DNA of 64,000 nt from Burkholderia sp. BCC0322 (GTDB taxonomy: Bacteria > Pseudomonadota > Gammaproteobacteria > Burkholderiales > Burkholderiaceae), in NCBI RefSeq assembly GCF_902833045.1, contig NZ_CADFDU010000010.1, positions 62,001-126,000 on the forward strand, written 5' to 3'. The translations under genes were made by a program, and so were the position numbers. How positions within the stretch are numbered: the first letter of the stretch is position 1; each line of letters starts with the position of its first letter. Of the stretch, positions 37,831 through 46,584 are shown in pieces. The notes beneath the pieces are model-generated. The model saw only the letters and a list, made by a program, of their open reading frames with translations. It made no database searches and had not been told where the DNA came from.

Positions 37831-38906
37831 TTATTGAATTTGCGAAACAAAATCAACTACATTTTTAAGCGATTCCGCATAATTCTTGGCGGGAATGGGC
37901 ACCGAAGTACCGTCTGGCATAACATAATTTCCCGATTCTGGTAATTTATGCAATGGTATTCCGAGGCTTGCAGACACTTTTGCGGATGTATGAAAATCCT
38001 TTGTATTTGCAATGAAATAATCCTCCCAATCAGCCTTGCTACTAATTGGCCCACTGCAGGGAGCAAAAAGAGACGGGTAGTTTACATACTGCTGATAACA
38101 GAATTCAACCAACTCGTTTCTAACAGATTCAAATGCATACGCAACGCCAGAATTGGTTGTAAAATTATTAAATACAAATTCATACAAAACTGGTAGCGGG
38201 AGACCAAAGCTCTTTGCCTGACTATTAAAAGTCAGCATGTCCTCAGCATACGTTTTCAGTGCCGCCGATGGATACTTTCCGTAGAGCAGCATCATGAGAC
38301 TTTTGCCGCCTTCGAGCGAACTAAAATCAGCCATCATTGGCACAATTAGCCGATCAGCGGACACCAGCGCCATTTGAGTGCATATCGAAAAGCTCGGGTT
38401 GCAGTCTATAAAAACGGTCAGCTTTTCGTATTTTTCTCTATCAAATTCCAAATCACAAAGGCGACGAATAGCCGTCATGTATTCTGCCCAAGCTTTTTAT
38501 TCGCCGGATTGATGACCGCATAGTTCAATGCGAGCGAAAGCGATTCAAGAAATTAATCACCCGCAATCAAGTATAGATTTTCAGGAATTGAGTCATTCAG
38601 CGGGTGAACTTGAATCGAGCACGAACTTTTAATGCTAGTAAAACCTGAATTACCTCGAAGGAGTCAGTCCATGAATCCGACAATATTCTTTCGAGTGCTC
38701 TGAGACTGTAATCTTTGGTTTGTTACATAGCCCTTGTGGCCGCCACCCAGTAAGAATTGAGAAATATTTGCCTGTGGGCACAGATCAATCACGATCACTT
38801 GTGTGTCTGGATGATTGGCAGCATAAAGGCAGGCAGCATTCTGAGCGAGTGTCGTTTTGCCGACTCCCCCCTTGTTGTTGTAGAACGCGTAGATTGTTTG
38901 ACTCAT
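37831..38906 (-). pseudogene. ParA-family ATPase, multiply broken
   Basis: The start ATG 38906 begins a ParA/MinD-type ATPase with the deviant Walker A 'NNKGGVGKTT' (about 9-18). Three lesions are visible. A TGA at 38664-38666 replaces the expected Trp of 'GFMDW'. A TAA lies at 38553-38555. A frameshift in a five-base T run at 38494-38498 moves the rest ('AWAEYMTAIRRLCDLEF...' to the end) to another frame. The restored protein would be about 358 residues. AT-rich codon use marks it as foreign. It is a partition or phage/plasmid gene, now dead. Confidence 0.85.
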
Positions 38907-39385
38907 TTTTGGTCTCTCTCTTATGTTACGGGACTCGGCCGATGCGGCTCGGGCAAAGCACTTTATCAAAAAACTTACCAGCAGCGTCAGATTCACTACC
39001 GTGTGAATCGGTCGCCGTCGAACGAGCGCTGCCCCCGGAGTTTCCGCTATGCGTCTAATGTAGCGCTTCGTGCGTCTGGCTGCGTCTGAGAATTTCCGCC
39101 GAAAATCGCCGAACCCCGCCCCGCGCGGGCCCGCGCCGGGCGGGGTTGTTGCGTCGGAAAGTGCCCCGTTTTTGCAGCGGGCAGGCGCGGAGGGGACTGC
39201 GCTATCTGGGGGCCGGGACGCGGGGCCAGCCCGCCCCCTCGCACCGTGCAGCAGGCGCCCGCCGAGCCCGCGTCCGGCCCGCCACGGGCACGCCGACGAC
39301 CCGCCCAAGGGTCGGGACGCATTAAGCGCCGAACCGCCCAGAAGCCCGGAAATCGCGCCGAGCGCGGAGTGCCGGTTTCGGGGTG
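38907..39385. other. Intergenic region with a very GC-rich long inverted repeat
   Basis: No gene is supported. AACCCCGCC (39112-39120) pairs perfectly with GGCGGGGTT (39139-39147), and the loop is itself a 14-bp palindrome (39123-39136). Together they form a nearly continuous 36-bp hairpin. The following 200 bases are extremely GC-rich, unlike the AT-rich parA remnant to the left. The parA promoter should be near 38907-38960. Confidence 0.5.
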
Positions 39386-39431
39386 TGATATCACTTTTTG
39401 ATTGCACGTTGATATCATTTTCTGATATCAT
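39386..39431 (+). promoter_or_regulatory. hicAB promoter with three TGATATCA operators
   Basis: Three perfect TGATATCA palindromes lie at 39386-39393, 39410-39417 and 39423-39430. They overlap a plausible promoter (TTGCAC 39402-39407, 18-bp spacer, TATCAT 39426-39431) just before hicA. HicB antitoxins autoregulate through such palindromes, so these are likely its binding sites. Confidence 0.65.
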
Positions 39432-39437
39432 CTAGGC

Positions 39438-39692
39438 ATGAAATCGAAACACGCCCGCACCCTCGCCGCGATCTTCACGAAGCCCACGTTGGGCGGGATC
39501 GTGTTTTCTGATATTGAATCGCTCGTCGCCGCACTCGGCGGCGAAATTCACGAAGGCGCCGGGTCGCGCATCGCCTTCGAACTGAACGGCACCCGCCGCT
39601 ATCACCACCGCCCGCACCCGGGCAAAGAGGCGAAGCGGTATCAGGTGGAGGATCTGCGCGACTGGTTTATCGAAATGGGAATCAAGCCATGA
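39438..39692 (+). CDS. hicA: HicA toxin (mRNA interferase)
   Basis: 84 residues, the usual HicA size. It has the double-stranded-RNA-binding-like fold features and the family's catalytic His region ('FELNGTRRYHHRPHPGKEAKRYQVEDLRDWF'). HicA degrades mRNA when not bound by HicB. Its stop overlaps the hicB start (ATGA), so expression is coupled. Toxin-first order is normal for this family. Confidence 0.88.
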   Translation: MKSKHARTLAAIFTKPTLGGIVFSDIESLVAALGGEIHEGAGSRIAFELNGTRRYHHRPHPGKEAKRYQVEDLRDWFIEMGIKP

Positions 39693-40078
39693 ACAACGCC
39701 ATGTCTTACAAAGGATATTTCGCCCGGATCGATTTCGACGGGCGCGATAACATTTTCGTCGGCCACGTGCTCGGCGTGGACGACAAGATCAGTTTCCACG
39801 GCGAGACGGTGGACGAACTGTCGCGAGACTTTCATGCGGCCGTCGATCATTACCTTGACGACTGCAAGCGCGCCGGGCGAGAGCCGCAGAAGCCGGCGTC
39901 CGGCAAACTGATGCTGCGCATCGATCCGGCCGTGCATGCGCGCGTCGGCATTGCCGCCGCCCTGTTGGACGAAAGCATCAATCAATGGTCGGAGGAAGTG
40001 TTGGGGCGCGCGGCCCGCGAAGTGTTGGAGCGCGCCGGTTTCGCGAGCGACGAGCGCGCTGCGACGCATACTGCGTGA
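39689..40078 (+). CDS. hicB: HicB antitoxin
   Basis: 129 residues. The N-terminal partial RNase-H-like fold is visible ('YFARIDFDGRDNIFVGHVLGV', 'SFHGETVDELSRDFHAAVDHYL'). A C-terminal ribbon-helix-helix follows ('LMLRIDPAVHARVGIAAALLDESINQW') for DNA binding. It neutralises HicA and should bind the TGATATCA operators upstream of the pair. ATG 39701 is a possible alternative start. Confidence 0.9.
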   Translation: MNNAMSYKGYFARIDFDGRDNIFVGHVLGVDDKISFHGETVDELSRDFHAAVDHYLDDCKRAGREPQKPASGKLMLRIDPAVHARVGIAAALLDESINQWSEEVLGRAAREVLERAGFASDERAATHTA

Positions 40079-40196
40079 ACGTTAGACACTCCACGCGAGC
40101 GGCGACTCGATCAACGTGGCAGGGCACCGGCCATGGCTCTGCGTGACGTATCGCGACTTTGGGAGTTGGCGTAAAAGAACCACGTTCGGGGATCGT

Positions 40197-40850
40197 ATGA
40201 AAATCGTGTACGCGGCCTTTTTAGCGATGCTGTTTGCCTTAGTATCCCCGGCGTTCAGCGCCGACCTCCCAACGGACTATGACCCTGCAGAAACGCGATG
40301 CGGCTTTGATGACGCCAGCCTAAATAATGTACTCAGCCAGCTCGCTTACGCTGACCAAGTGCTGCCAAACATTCCGCCCGAAGAAGACCGATACCTGACG
40401 GTAGAAAGTGCCGCCACCAAGAAGATCTACGACGAGGAACTGAAGAAGAACAATTGGAAGACGCCGCTTCAAGGGCAAGGAAACACGCGATATGCGGCAC
40501 TTGAAGCGCGCCCTCTATACGTAGTCTGGAACCTTCGCAAAGAACTTGTGGAGGCACAACGGAAGATCACTGAGATTCTCAAACCTTCAGTTCCAGTCTT
40601 TGTGACATACCGGAAAAATCCGGACGCGGAAAAGCTCGAACGCGCCACACGAGCACTCCTTTCAGTGACGGAATACTCTCTGCGCATGCAAGACTTCTTA
40701 ACAAGACAAAATCTTTCACCAAATAGCGCTATGATCACGTCGGACCAGTGGAGTCGGCTTTACAGCGGCGCACTGACGCTAAATAGCGACTTGGGGTATT
40801 TCATGAGTTGCAAGCTGGCGAAGATCATGGGACGGCAGTCGTTTAACTGA
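40197..40850 (+). CDS. Exported hypothetical protein
   Basis: 217 residues from ATG 40197, which begins a clean signal peptide ('MKIVYAAFLAMLFALVSPAFSA'-like, cleavage near residue 21). The longer frame from 40116 lacks these features. The mature protein is helical and charged, with two Cys (one near the N-terminus of the mature chain, one near the C-terminus) that could form a disulfide. I do not recognise a family. It lies 118 bases after hicB with no terminator between. Confidence 0.65.
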   Translation: MKIVYAAFLAMLFALVSPAFSADLPTDYDPAETRCGFDDASLNNVLSQLAYADQVLPNIPPEEDRYLTVESAATKKIYDEELKKNNWKTPLQGQGNTRYAALEARPLYVVWNLRKELVEAQRKITEILKPSVPVFVTYRKNPDAEKLERATRALLSVTEYSLRMQDFLTRQNLSPNSAMITSDQWSRLYSGALTLNSDLGYFMSCKLAKIMGRQSFN

Positions 40851-40944
40851 ACCGCTGCCGCTTGCGCTCGGATCTGACTGCCATTCGTGATCCGGCGACG
40901 CGGCGACGTCACGCCGTTGCCGCGCTCCATCACCGCAAGCGCTT

Positions 40945-41610
40945 TCACCTCCCGACTCGCTCACGCGCGTTCATGATCGCCCCGCGCAGGTCGGCACCCT
41001 CACCGGACACGGGCTTTTCGATCACGTCGAACACGTCAACGCGAAACACCGGCTGTTCGCCAGTCACGTGCATTTTGCTGATAGTGACGTTGCTTTGAGC
41101 CGCAAGCCAGTCGAGCAAATCGGCATCGTTTGACCTGGCTGCTTTCTTCTGCTCGCCGACCGCTTTCAGCGCCTTGGGCGTGACCTTCGTCTTACCGGCC
41201 GCCGCCGCAATCTCTTTCGCCGCTTGCAGGTGAGCAACCGCATTCGCGCCTTGTTCCTTCATGACCTTGACCGCGCTCGTCGCCGAAACTGCCCCCGACG
41301 TGACCATTTCCTTGATCGGCTTCGGCGCGGCCACGAGCGTGAGCGCGTTTCGAATCGAGGCGACGTTGCGCGTCAAGCGTCGCGCGATTTCCTTCTCATC
41401 GATTCCGCGGCCGATCAGGCGTTTTATCACCATCGCCTCGCCGAGAAGCGTCAGGCGGCGGCCGGAGTTATCGAGAATCAGGCCGAAAATCCGATCTTCT
41501 TCGGTGGTGCCGCGCACCTCATTGATCACCGGCAACGCTTCGATGCCTGCGCCCTCGCGATTCGCGAGCAACACTGCATCCCACCGCGTATGACCGTCGG
41601 ACACGTACAG
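40945..41610 (-). pseudogene. ParB-like partition/DNA-binding protein, 5' end lost
   Basis: About 221 residues remain. They contain the end of a ParB nuclease-like domain ('DGHTRWDAVLLANREG'), then a HTH-rich region ('LLGEAMVIKRLIGRGIDEKEIARRLTRNVASIRNAL') and a plasmid-ParB-type C-terminal half. The frame opens at GTG 41604, but family members carry further N-terminal sequence. Upstream of about 41610 the DNA belongs to a TonB-dependent receptor gene on the other strand, so the start region is gone. Function as a partition protein is doubtful. Confidence 0.7.
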
Positions 41611-41611
41611 A

Positions 41612-42319
41612 TATACGCCGTGGCACGGCTACAGCGTGTATGGCAACTACGGGCGTTCATTCCAGGTCGGCGTCGGTGCCGGTGCGTACAAGATCCCGCC
41701 GCGCACCGGCAATCTCGCGCCATCGATCAACGACGGCTGGGAACTGGGCGTGAAATTCCAGCCGGTGGAATGGCTTGACGGCCGCGTTGCTTACTGGGAA
41801 CAGCTCGCGACCAACGAGGTGCGCCGCAAGCTGAACGACCCGACCGGCGATTACGACAATCTCGGCAAGACGAAGCGCCGCGGGGTCGATCTGCAGGCCA
41901 ACCTGCGTGTGGCGCGGGATGTCGGGCTGTGGTTCGGGTACACGTACCAGATGGCGCGCATCGTCGATCCGGGGCCTGCGAGCCCGGCGAGCGCCGGCAA
42001 GCAGGTCGATCACGTGCCGAACCATCTGTTGTCGGCCGGAATCGACTGGCGGGCAACGCCCGAGCTCGACGTGTCGGCATGGGGCAATGCACAGAGCGCG
42101 TACTACCTCGAGCAAACCAACTCGACCGGCCGCTTCGGCGCTGCGGTGACCGTTAACGCGCGAGCCGCCTATCGCGTATCGAAACGGGCAACCGTCGAGC
42201 TGCAGGTGACGAACCTGTTCAACCGGTTCAACGAATACGCCTGGTACGACGGCTCGCAGACCCTGCATTCGCCCGCGCCCGGCCGGGCCGCGTTCGCGTC
42301 GCTCACCGTGCGCTACTGA
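41612..42319 (+). pseudogene. TonB-dependent siderophore-type receptor, C-terminal remnant
   Basis: About 235 residues of the outer-membrane barrel end ('NLFNRFNEYAWYDG' region, final aromatic 'LTVRY'). The plug and most of the barrel are missing, and an in-frame stop lies at 41591. The break coincides with the ParB-like fragment, so foreign DNA or a deletion replaced the 5' part. The protein cannot be functional. Confidence 0.85.
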
Positions 42320-42360
42320 AACATCACGGCATGCGTTCAATCGAAAAAGGGAATTTCCGC

Positions 42361-42810
42361 ATGGTTACGATGGCATGGCACTACACGGTCATGTTGCACT
42401 TCGAGTCCATCATCATGAGCGAAGTCATCCTGCCGAAAGCGCTCGACATGGCACCGGAAGCGAAACCTGTCGCGTGGTTTTCGCGCAATCCCTACTGGGA
42501 GAAAACGGCCAACAGACGGGCGATCGCCCCGGGCACCGGTGATCGCGTGACATTGACGATGTGGCAAACGCGCCAGGCCGGCGGTGGACTCGTACGCTTC
42601 GGGATCGACGCGACGAAGCTGCTTCACGATCAGGCACTCTGGCGGCGGGCGCGGATCGAGGACACGGCACGCGACGCGCTCGTTGCAGCAGGCGTGCGTC
42701 AAGGCGCGGATCCGCTCGAATGGTACGGATCGGTCAAACCCGTTCCCCTCGAGCGGCTCGTCATCGAGTCGCTCGACGATACGTACCGCTGGCAGACGTT
42801 CAAATGGTAG
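42361..42810 (+). CDS. Hypothetical protein following the receptor remnant
   Basis: 149 residues from ATG 42361, preceded by AAGGGAA; starts at 42331 and 42415 are also possible. It is soluble, with a conserved-looking 'VAWFSRNPYWEKTANRRAIAPG' block and a C-terminal 'YRWQTFKW'. It lies 41 bases after the receptor fragment on the same strand, so it was probably co-transcribed with the intact receptor. I do not recognise a family. Confidence 0.5.
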   Translation: MVTMAWHYTVMLHFESIIMSEVILPKALDMAPEAKPVAWFSRNPYWEKTANRRAIAPGTGDRVTLTMWQTRQAGGGLVRFGIDATKLLHDQALWRRARIEDTARDALVAAGVRQGADPLEWYGSVKPVPLERLVIESLDDTYRWQTFKW

Positions 42811-42855
42811 AAGCATGCCGGTGCGTATCGGCACCGGCATGCTCGTTTGCCGCGC

Positions 42856-43086
42856 TTACTTCGCCATCGTTCCCGGCGCCTTCACCGTGCACTGCGCGGC
42901 GACTTTCTCGCCGTCGCCGAACATGAAGGTAAGCGGCAGCGTCGTACCGACCTTCAGCGGATGCGTCGGCTGCTCGAGCATCACGTGATAGCCGCCTAGC
43001 GCGAACGACAGCGTGCCGCCGGCCGGTACCGTCGCCTTGTCGACCATCACCATGGTCGACGTGCTTCCGTTCGATTGTGTCTGGTT
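42856..43086 (-). pseudogene. PCu(A)C copper chaperone, C-terminal remnant
   Basis: The last about 76 residues match the cupredoxin-like PCuAC family ('VPAGGTLSFALGGYHVMLEQPTHPLKVG', 'LTFMFGDGEKVAAQCTV'), with one His/Met copper-ligand region present. The signal peptide and first half are missing; a stop and unrelated sequence lie upstream from about 43090. It was probably part of a copper/metal locus with the truncated receptor. Confidence 0.72.
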
Positions 43087-43429
43087 TCGTGTTCAATCGT
43101 GAGGTAGCGATCATCCATGCGTACACCCTGTCAATTTCGTGTTGATGGTGTAGGGATACATCGGTAACACGGTCGCCCCGGCTCGACAGCCCATTGCTGT
43201 TTCACCTTGCGTTTGCCCGGCATTTGGCATCTGGCGTGGCGACCTTAAAATATCCGTGAGTACTCGAACCGCAACCTCCATGAGCAGCCAAGAAACTCTC
43301 GACGTGCCTGTCAAAGAACGGGCAACTATTGTGTGCCTTCAGCCTTCGCGATATCGGCACGCCTGATGCACCTGCCGGCGTCCGAGAAGGCAGCAGGGAA
43401 TAGGATTCCCCGCCGCGCTTCGATACTGC
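43087..43429. other. Scar region between truncated gene and His-rich gene
   Basis: No gene is supported. TACACC and GGTGTA form an imperfect inverted repeat near 43125-43155, next to the PCuAC break. The region has the look of an IS remnant or deletion scar, but I cannot name the element. Confidence 0.4.
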
Positions 43430-43777
43430 TCATGCGAGTTCCACCGGACCGTGATCGTCGCAATGATCGCCATGCGGGTGATGAAGACGGCCGTCGACCA
43501 GGTAGTCGACGTGATCGCCGTGCGGTACCTGCTCGTGCCCACAGCCGGGGCCGTGGACGTGGCCCGACTCATGGCCGCCGCAACCCGGCGTGCACTGGTC
43601 GGGATTGTTTGCACTGACCTCGACCTTGTGTTCGTCGACGTGATCGCCATGCGGATGATGCAAATGGCCATCGTGCAGATAGTCTACGTGGTCGCCGTGC
43701 TTGATTGCGGTGTGTCCGCAGCCCGGGCCATGCTGATGGTCATGGTGAGCATGATGAGGTTCGTTGCATGGGCTCAT
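43430..43777 (-). CDS. His/Cys-rich metal-binding protein with internal duplication
   Basis: 115 residues from ATG 43777 behind AAGGAGA. The chain consists largely of two copies of a His-rich unit built around 'GPGCGH', 'HGDHVDYLxDGxLHHPHGDH' and a following acidic stretch, joined by a Cys-containing linker ('DQCTPGCGGH'). No signal peptide is present, so it is cytoplasmic. It should bind several zinc or similar ions. It diverges from the TonB-receptor operon and shares the Zur-box-like region with it, suggesting zinc storage or delivery. Confidence 0.75.
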   Translation of the reverse strand: MSPCNEPHHAHHDHQHGPGCGHTAIKHGDHVDYLHDGHLHHPHGDHVDEHKVEVSANNPDQCTPGCGGHESGHVHGPGCGHEQVPHGDHVDYLVDGRLHHPHGDHCDDHGPVELA

Positions 43778-44014
43778 GCTTGTCTCCTTTGTCCGCACGG
43801 GAACATTCGACGACCGCCTGGCGAGCCCCTTCGAAAGAGGCTTCGACGGGGGGGGAGCCTGCCTGGCGCAGGCATGCGCCATCAGGAAACGAAACCGGAA
43901 CGCGAGGCACGTCCCCTAACAATACTCCCGGCCGACCATGAGGGCCAGTCGGCATGGCTGCGTCGAGTGAAACTCACCAACCTGTAACAAACAGGGACAT
44001 TGTGCACGACGAAT

Positions 44015-44025
44015 GCAATGTTATA
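44015..44025. promoter_or_regulatory. Zur-box-like half-site
   Basis: GCAATGTTATA matches the left half of Zur palindromes of the GAAATGTTATA type; the right half is degenerate. It lies on the side of the His-rich gene, 238 bases from its start. Confidence 0.4.
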
Positions 44026-44105
44026 TCATCTCGATCCTGGCGTGACGCGCGTTATGTTTGCTCATGCCGGCAAGAAGCTTCCCGTAGACGGGAAATGACG
44101 CGTCA

Positions 44106-44128
44106 GAAATGATATGTTATAACATTTC
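44106..44128. promoter_or_regulatory. Zur-box-like palindrome
   Basis: In this 23-bp sequence GAAATG and CATTTC are the outer arms. The right half TATAACATTTC fits the known Zur operator type exactly; the left half has two mismatches. It lies 69 bases before the TonB receptor start and probably mediates zinc repression of the receptor operon. Confidence 0.6.
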
Positions 44129-44196
44129 AAATCGTTTCGATGTGCCTTTCAGCGTGCTCTCGCGGGAAAAAAACGACCCCCATCCCGAAGCGCACC

Positions 44197-46557
44197 ATGA
44201 ACCTCCATCGCTTGCTACTGTCCCGGGCTGCCGTCCTGGCAATCACTGCGTTCCTCCAGGCCGAAGCTTTTGCGGCCGACGCCGGCACCACGCTCGCCGG
44301 CACCGTCGCCGATGTGCAAGGTCACGCGCTCGCCCACGCCCGCGTCGCGCTTCAGGACGCCGATGGCCACGCAGTTGCGCACGTGCAGTCCGGCGCCGAC
44401 GGCCGTTTCCGGTTCGAGAATGTCGCGCCCGGTACCTATGCGGCAGTCGTCGACGCCGCCGGTTATGCGACCGGCACGAGCGTGACGACGGTCGCGCCAG
44501 GCCAGACGCCCGCGCCGCTCGACGTCAAACTCGGCAAGGACGCCGGCGCGCTGGACGTGACGGTCAACGCGAAACGGCTCGATCGCGCACGCAATGGACT
44601 GCTGCCGGACGTCGGCGCCAGCGTCTACCGATTCTCGCAGGCCGACATCGAGACGCTGCCCCAAGGCGAGAACACGCCGCTCAACCAGGTGCTGCTGCAG
44701 GCGCCGGGGGTGGCCTACGATTCGTTCGGTCAATTGCACGTGCGCGGGGATCACGCGAACCTGCAATACCGGCTGAACGGCATCATCATTCCCGAGCCGA
44801 TCAGCGGCTTCGGACAATCGCTCGACACGCGGATCATCGACCAGGTGAACTTCGTCACCGGCGCCCTGCCCGCGCAATACGGCTACCGGACGGCCGGGGT
44901 CGTCGACATCCGCACGAAGTCCGGCGACACCGGTAACGGCGGCACGATCGACGTCTACGGCGGCAGCCATCAGACGATCCAGACGAGCGCCGACGTATTT
45001 GGTTCGAGCGGCCCGCTCAGCTATTACTTTTCAGGCACGCTCGGCGAAAACAATCTCGGCATCGAGGCGCCTACTTCGAACGGGAATCCGCTGCACGACC
45101 ACACGCGGCAAGGCAACGCATTCGGCTACATCTCGTATCTGCTGAATCCGCTCACGCGCGCGAGCCTGATGTTCGGTGCAACGAGCAACCGCTTCGAGAT
45201 CCCGAATACACCCGGCATCGCGCCGGTGTTCGCGCTCAACGGGAACTCGACATTCGACTCGGCCGCGCTCAACGAGACACAGGCGGAACTGAACAATTTC
45301 GCGGTGTTCGCGCTGCAAGGCACGAATGGCGGCGCACTCGACTATCAGGTCGCGCTGTTCACGCGCTACACGCGCACGAAATTCAATCCTGATCCGGTCG
45401 GCGATTTGATTTTCAACGGCGTCGCGTCCGACGATTTCCACAGCAACCGGGCGAACGGCGTCCAGGCGGACTTCACCTATCGCCTGAACGACAGTCATAC
45501 GTTGCGCGCCGGCATGATGTTCGAGCGCGAGCACGCGGCCTTCAACGACAGCGTCGCCGTATTTCCGGTCGACGGCAACGGCAATCCGCTGTCGGATCAG
45601 CCGACCACGATTTCGGACTCGCACGACAAGTCCGGCTATCTCTACAGCCTCTATGCGCAGGACGAGTGGAAAATCACGCCAAAGCTGACGCTGAACTACG
45701 GACTGCGTATCGATCGCATGAGCGAATATGTGCAGGCCGGCCAGTTGAGTCCTCGCATCGGCCTCGTCTATCGGCCGACCGAATCGACGACGTTACATGC
45801 GGGCTACGCGCGTTATTTCACGCCGCCGGCGTTTGAACTCGTGTCCGATTCGACGATCGGCACCTTCAATGGCACGACGAACCAGAGCCCGAGCGCGCAG
45901 AACGATCCGGTCAAGCCCGAGCGCAGCCACTATTTCGACGTCGGCATCGCGCAGCGACTCACACCGGCACTCACGGTCGGACTCGACGCGTACTACAAGA
46001 AGGTGTCCGATCTGCTCGACGAAGGCCAGTTCGGCAGCGCGCTGATCTTCACGCCGTTCAACTACCAGTACGGTCGCGTATACGGTCTCGAATTCACGTC
46101 GAGCTACAAGCAGGGCAACGTTTCCGCGTATATGAACGTCGCGTATAGCCGCGCACAAGGCAAGAACATCGAGTCCGCGCAATTCAACTTCGGTCCCGAC
46201 GAGCTCGCTTACATCGCCAACAATTGGGTGTATCTCGATCACGATCAGCGCATCACGGCATCGTTCGGCGGGGCGTATACGCTCGGCAAGACAACCTTCA
46301 GCGCCGACGGCATCGTCGGAAGCGGCCTGCGCAGCGGCTTTGCAAATACCGATCGCCTGCCCTGGTACGCACAGGTCAATCTCGGCGTGCTCGAGCACTT
46401 CGAGGAACCGATCGTCGGCAAATTCGACGCGCGCGTCGCGCTCGTCAACACGTTCGGCCGCGTCTATCAACTGCGGGACGGCTCGGGCATCGGCGTCGGC
46501 GCGCCGCAATTCGGACCGCGGCGCGCGATCTATGCCGGCCTGACCAAGCACTTCTGA
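44197..46557 (+). CDS. TonB-dependent receptor with N-terminal CarboxypepD_reg domain
   Basis: 786 residues from ATG 44197, which starts a signal peptide (cleavage near 'EAFAAD'). A carboxypeptidase-regulatory-like Ig domain (about 28-115) precedes the plug ('PGVAYDSFGQLHVRGDHANLQYRLNGI') and a long barrel ending in 'YAGLTKHF' with terminal Phe. With exbB-exbD-tonB directly downstream and a Zur-type box upstream, it is best read as an outer-membrane importer of zinc or a zinc-chelator complex. The substrate is inferred from context only. Confidence 0.9.
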   Translation: MNLHRLLLSRAAVLAITAFLQAEAFAADAGTTLAGTVADVQGHALAHARVALQDADGHAVAHVQSGADGRFRFENVAPGTYAAVVDAAGYATGTSVTTVAPGQTPAPLDVKLGKDAGALDVTVNAKRLDRARNGLLPDVGASVYRFSQADIETLPQGENTPLNQVLLQAPGVAYDSFGQLHVRGDHANLQYRLNGIIIPEPISGFGQSLDTRIIDQVNFVTGALPAQYGYRTAGVVDIRTKSGDTGNGGTIDVYGGSHQTIQTSADVFGSSGPLSYYFSGTLGENNLGIEAPTSNGNPLHDHTRQGNAFGYISYLLNPLTRASLMFGATSNRFEIPNTPGIAPVFALNGNSTFDSAALNETQAELNNFAVFALQGTNGGALDYQVALFTRYTRTKFNPDPVGDLIFNGVASDDFHSNRANGVQADFTYRLNDSHTLRAGMMFEREHAAFNDSVAVFPVDGNGNPLSDQPTTISDSHDKSGYLYSLYAQDEWKITPKLTLNYGLRIDRMSEYVQAGQLSPRIGLVYRPTESTTLHAGYARYFTPPAFELVSDSTIGTFNGTTNQSPSAQNDPVKPERSHYFDVGIAQRLTPALTVGLDAYYKKVSDLLDEGQFGSALIFTPFNYQYGRVYGLEFTSSYKQGNVSAYMNVAYSRAQGKNIESAQFNFGPDELAYIANNWVYLDHDQRITASFGGAYTLGKTTFSADGIVGSGLRSGFANTDRLPWYAQVNLGVLEHFEEPIVGKFDARVALVNTFGRVYQLRDGSGIGVGAPQFGPRRAIYAGLTKHF

Positions 46558-46584
46558 GTTCCAGATCACACGAGGTAACACACG

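Noticed and set aside
38931-38941. Second XerD-like arm TTATGTTACGG
   Set aside because: Only 8 of 11 matches and no XerC-like arm at the required distance.
43451-43987. 178-codon plus-strand frame rich in Val/Met/Ala opposite the His-rich gene
   Set aside because: It is the complement of His-rich coding sequence, with no ribosome site. The minus-strand gene has a clear ribosome site and repeated motif.
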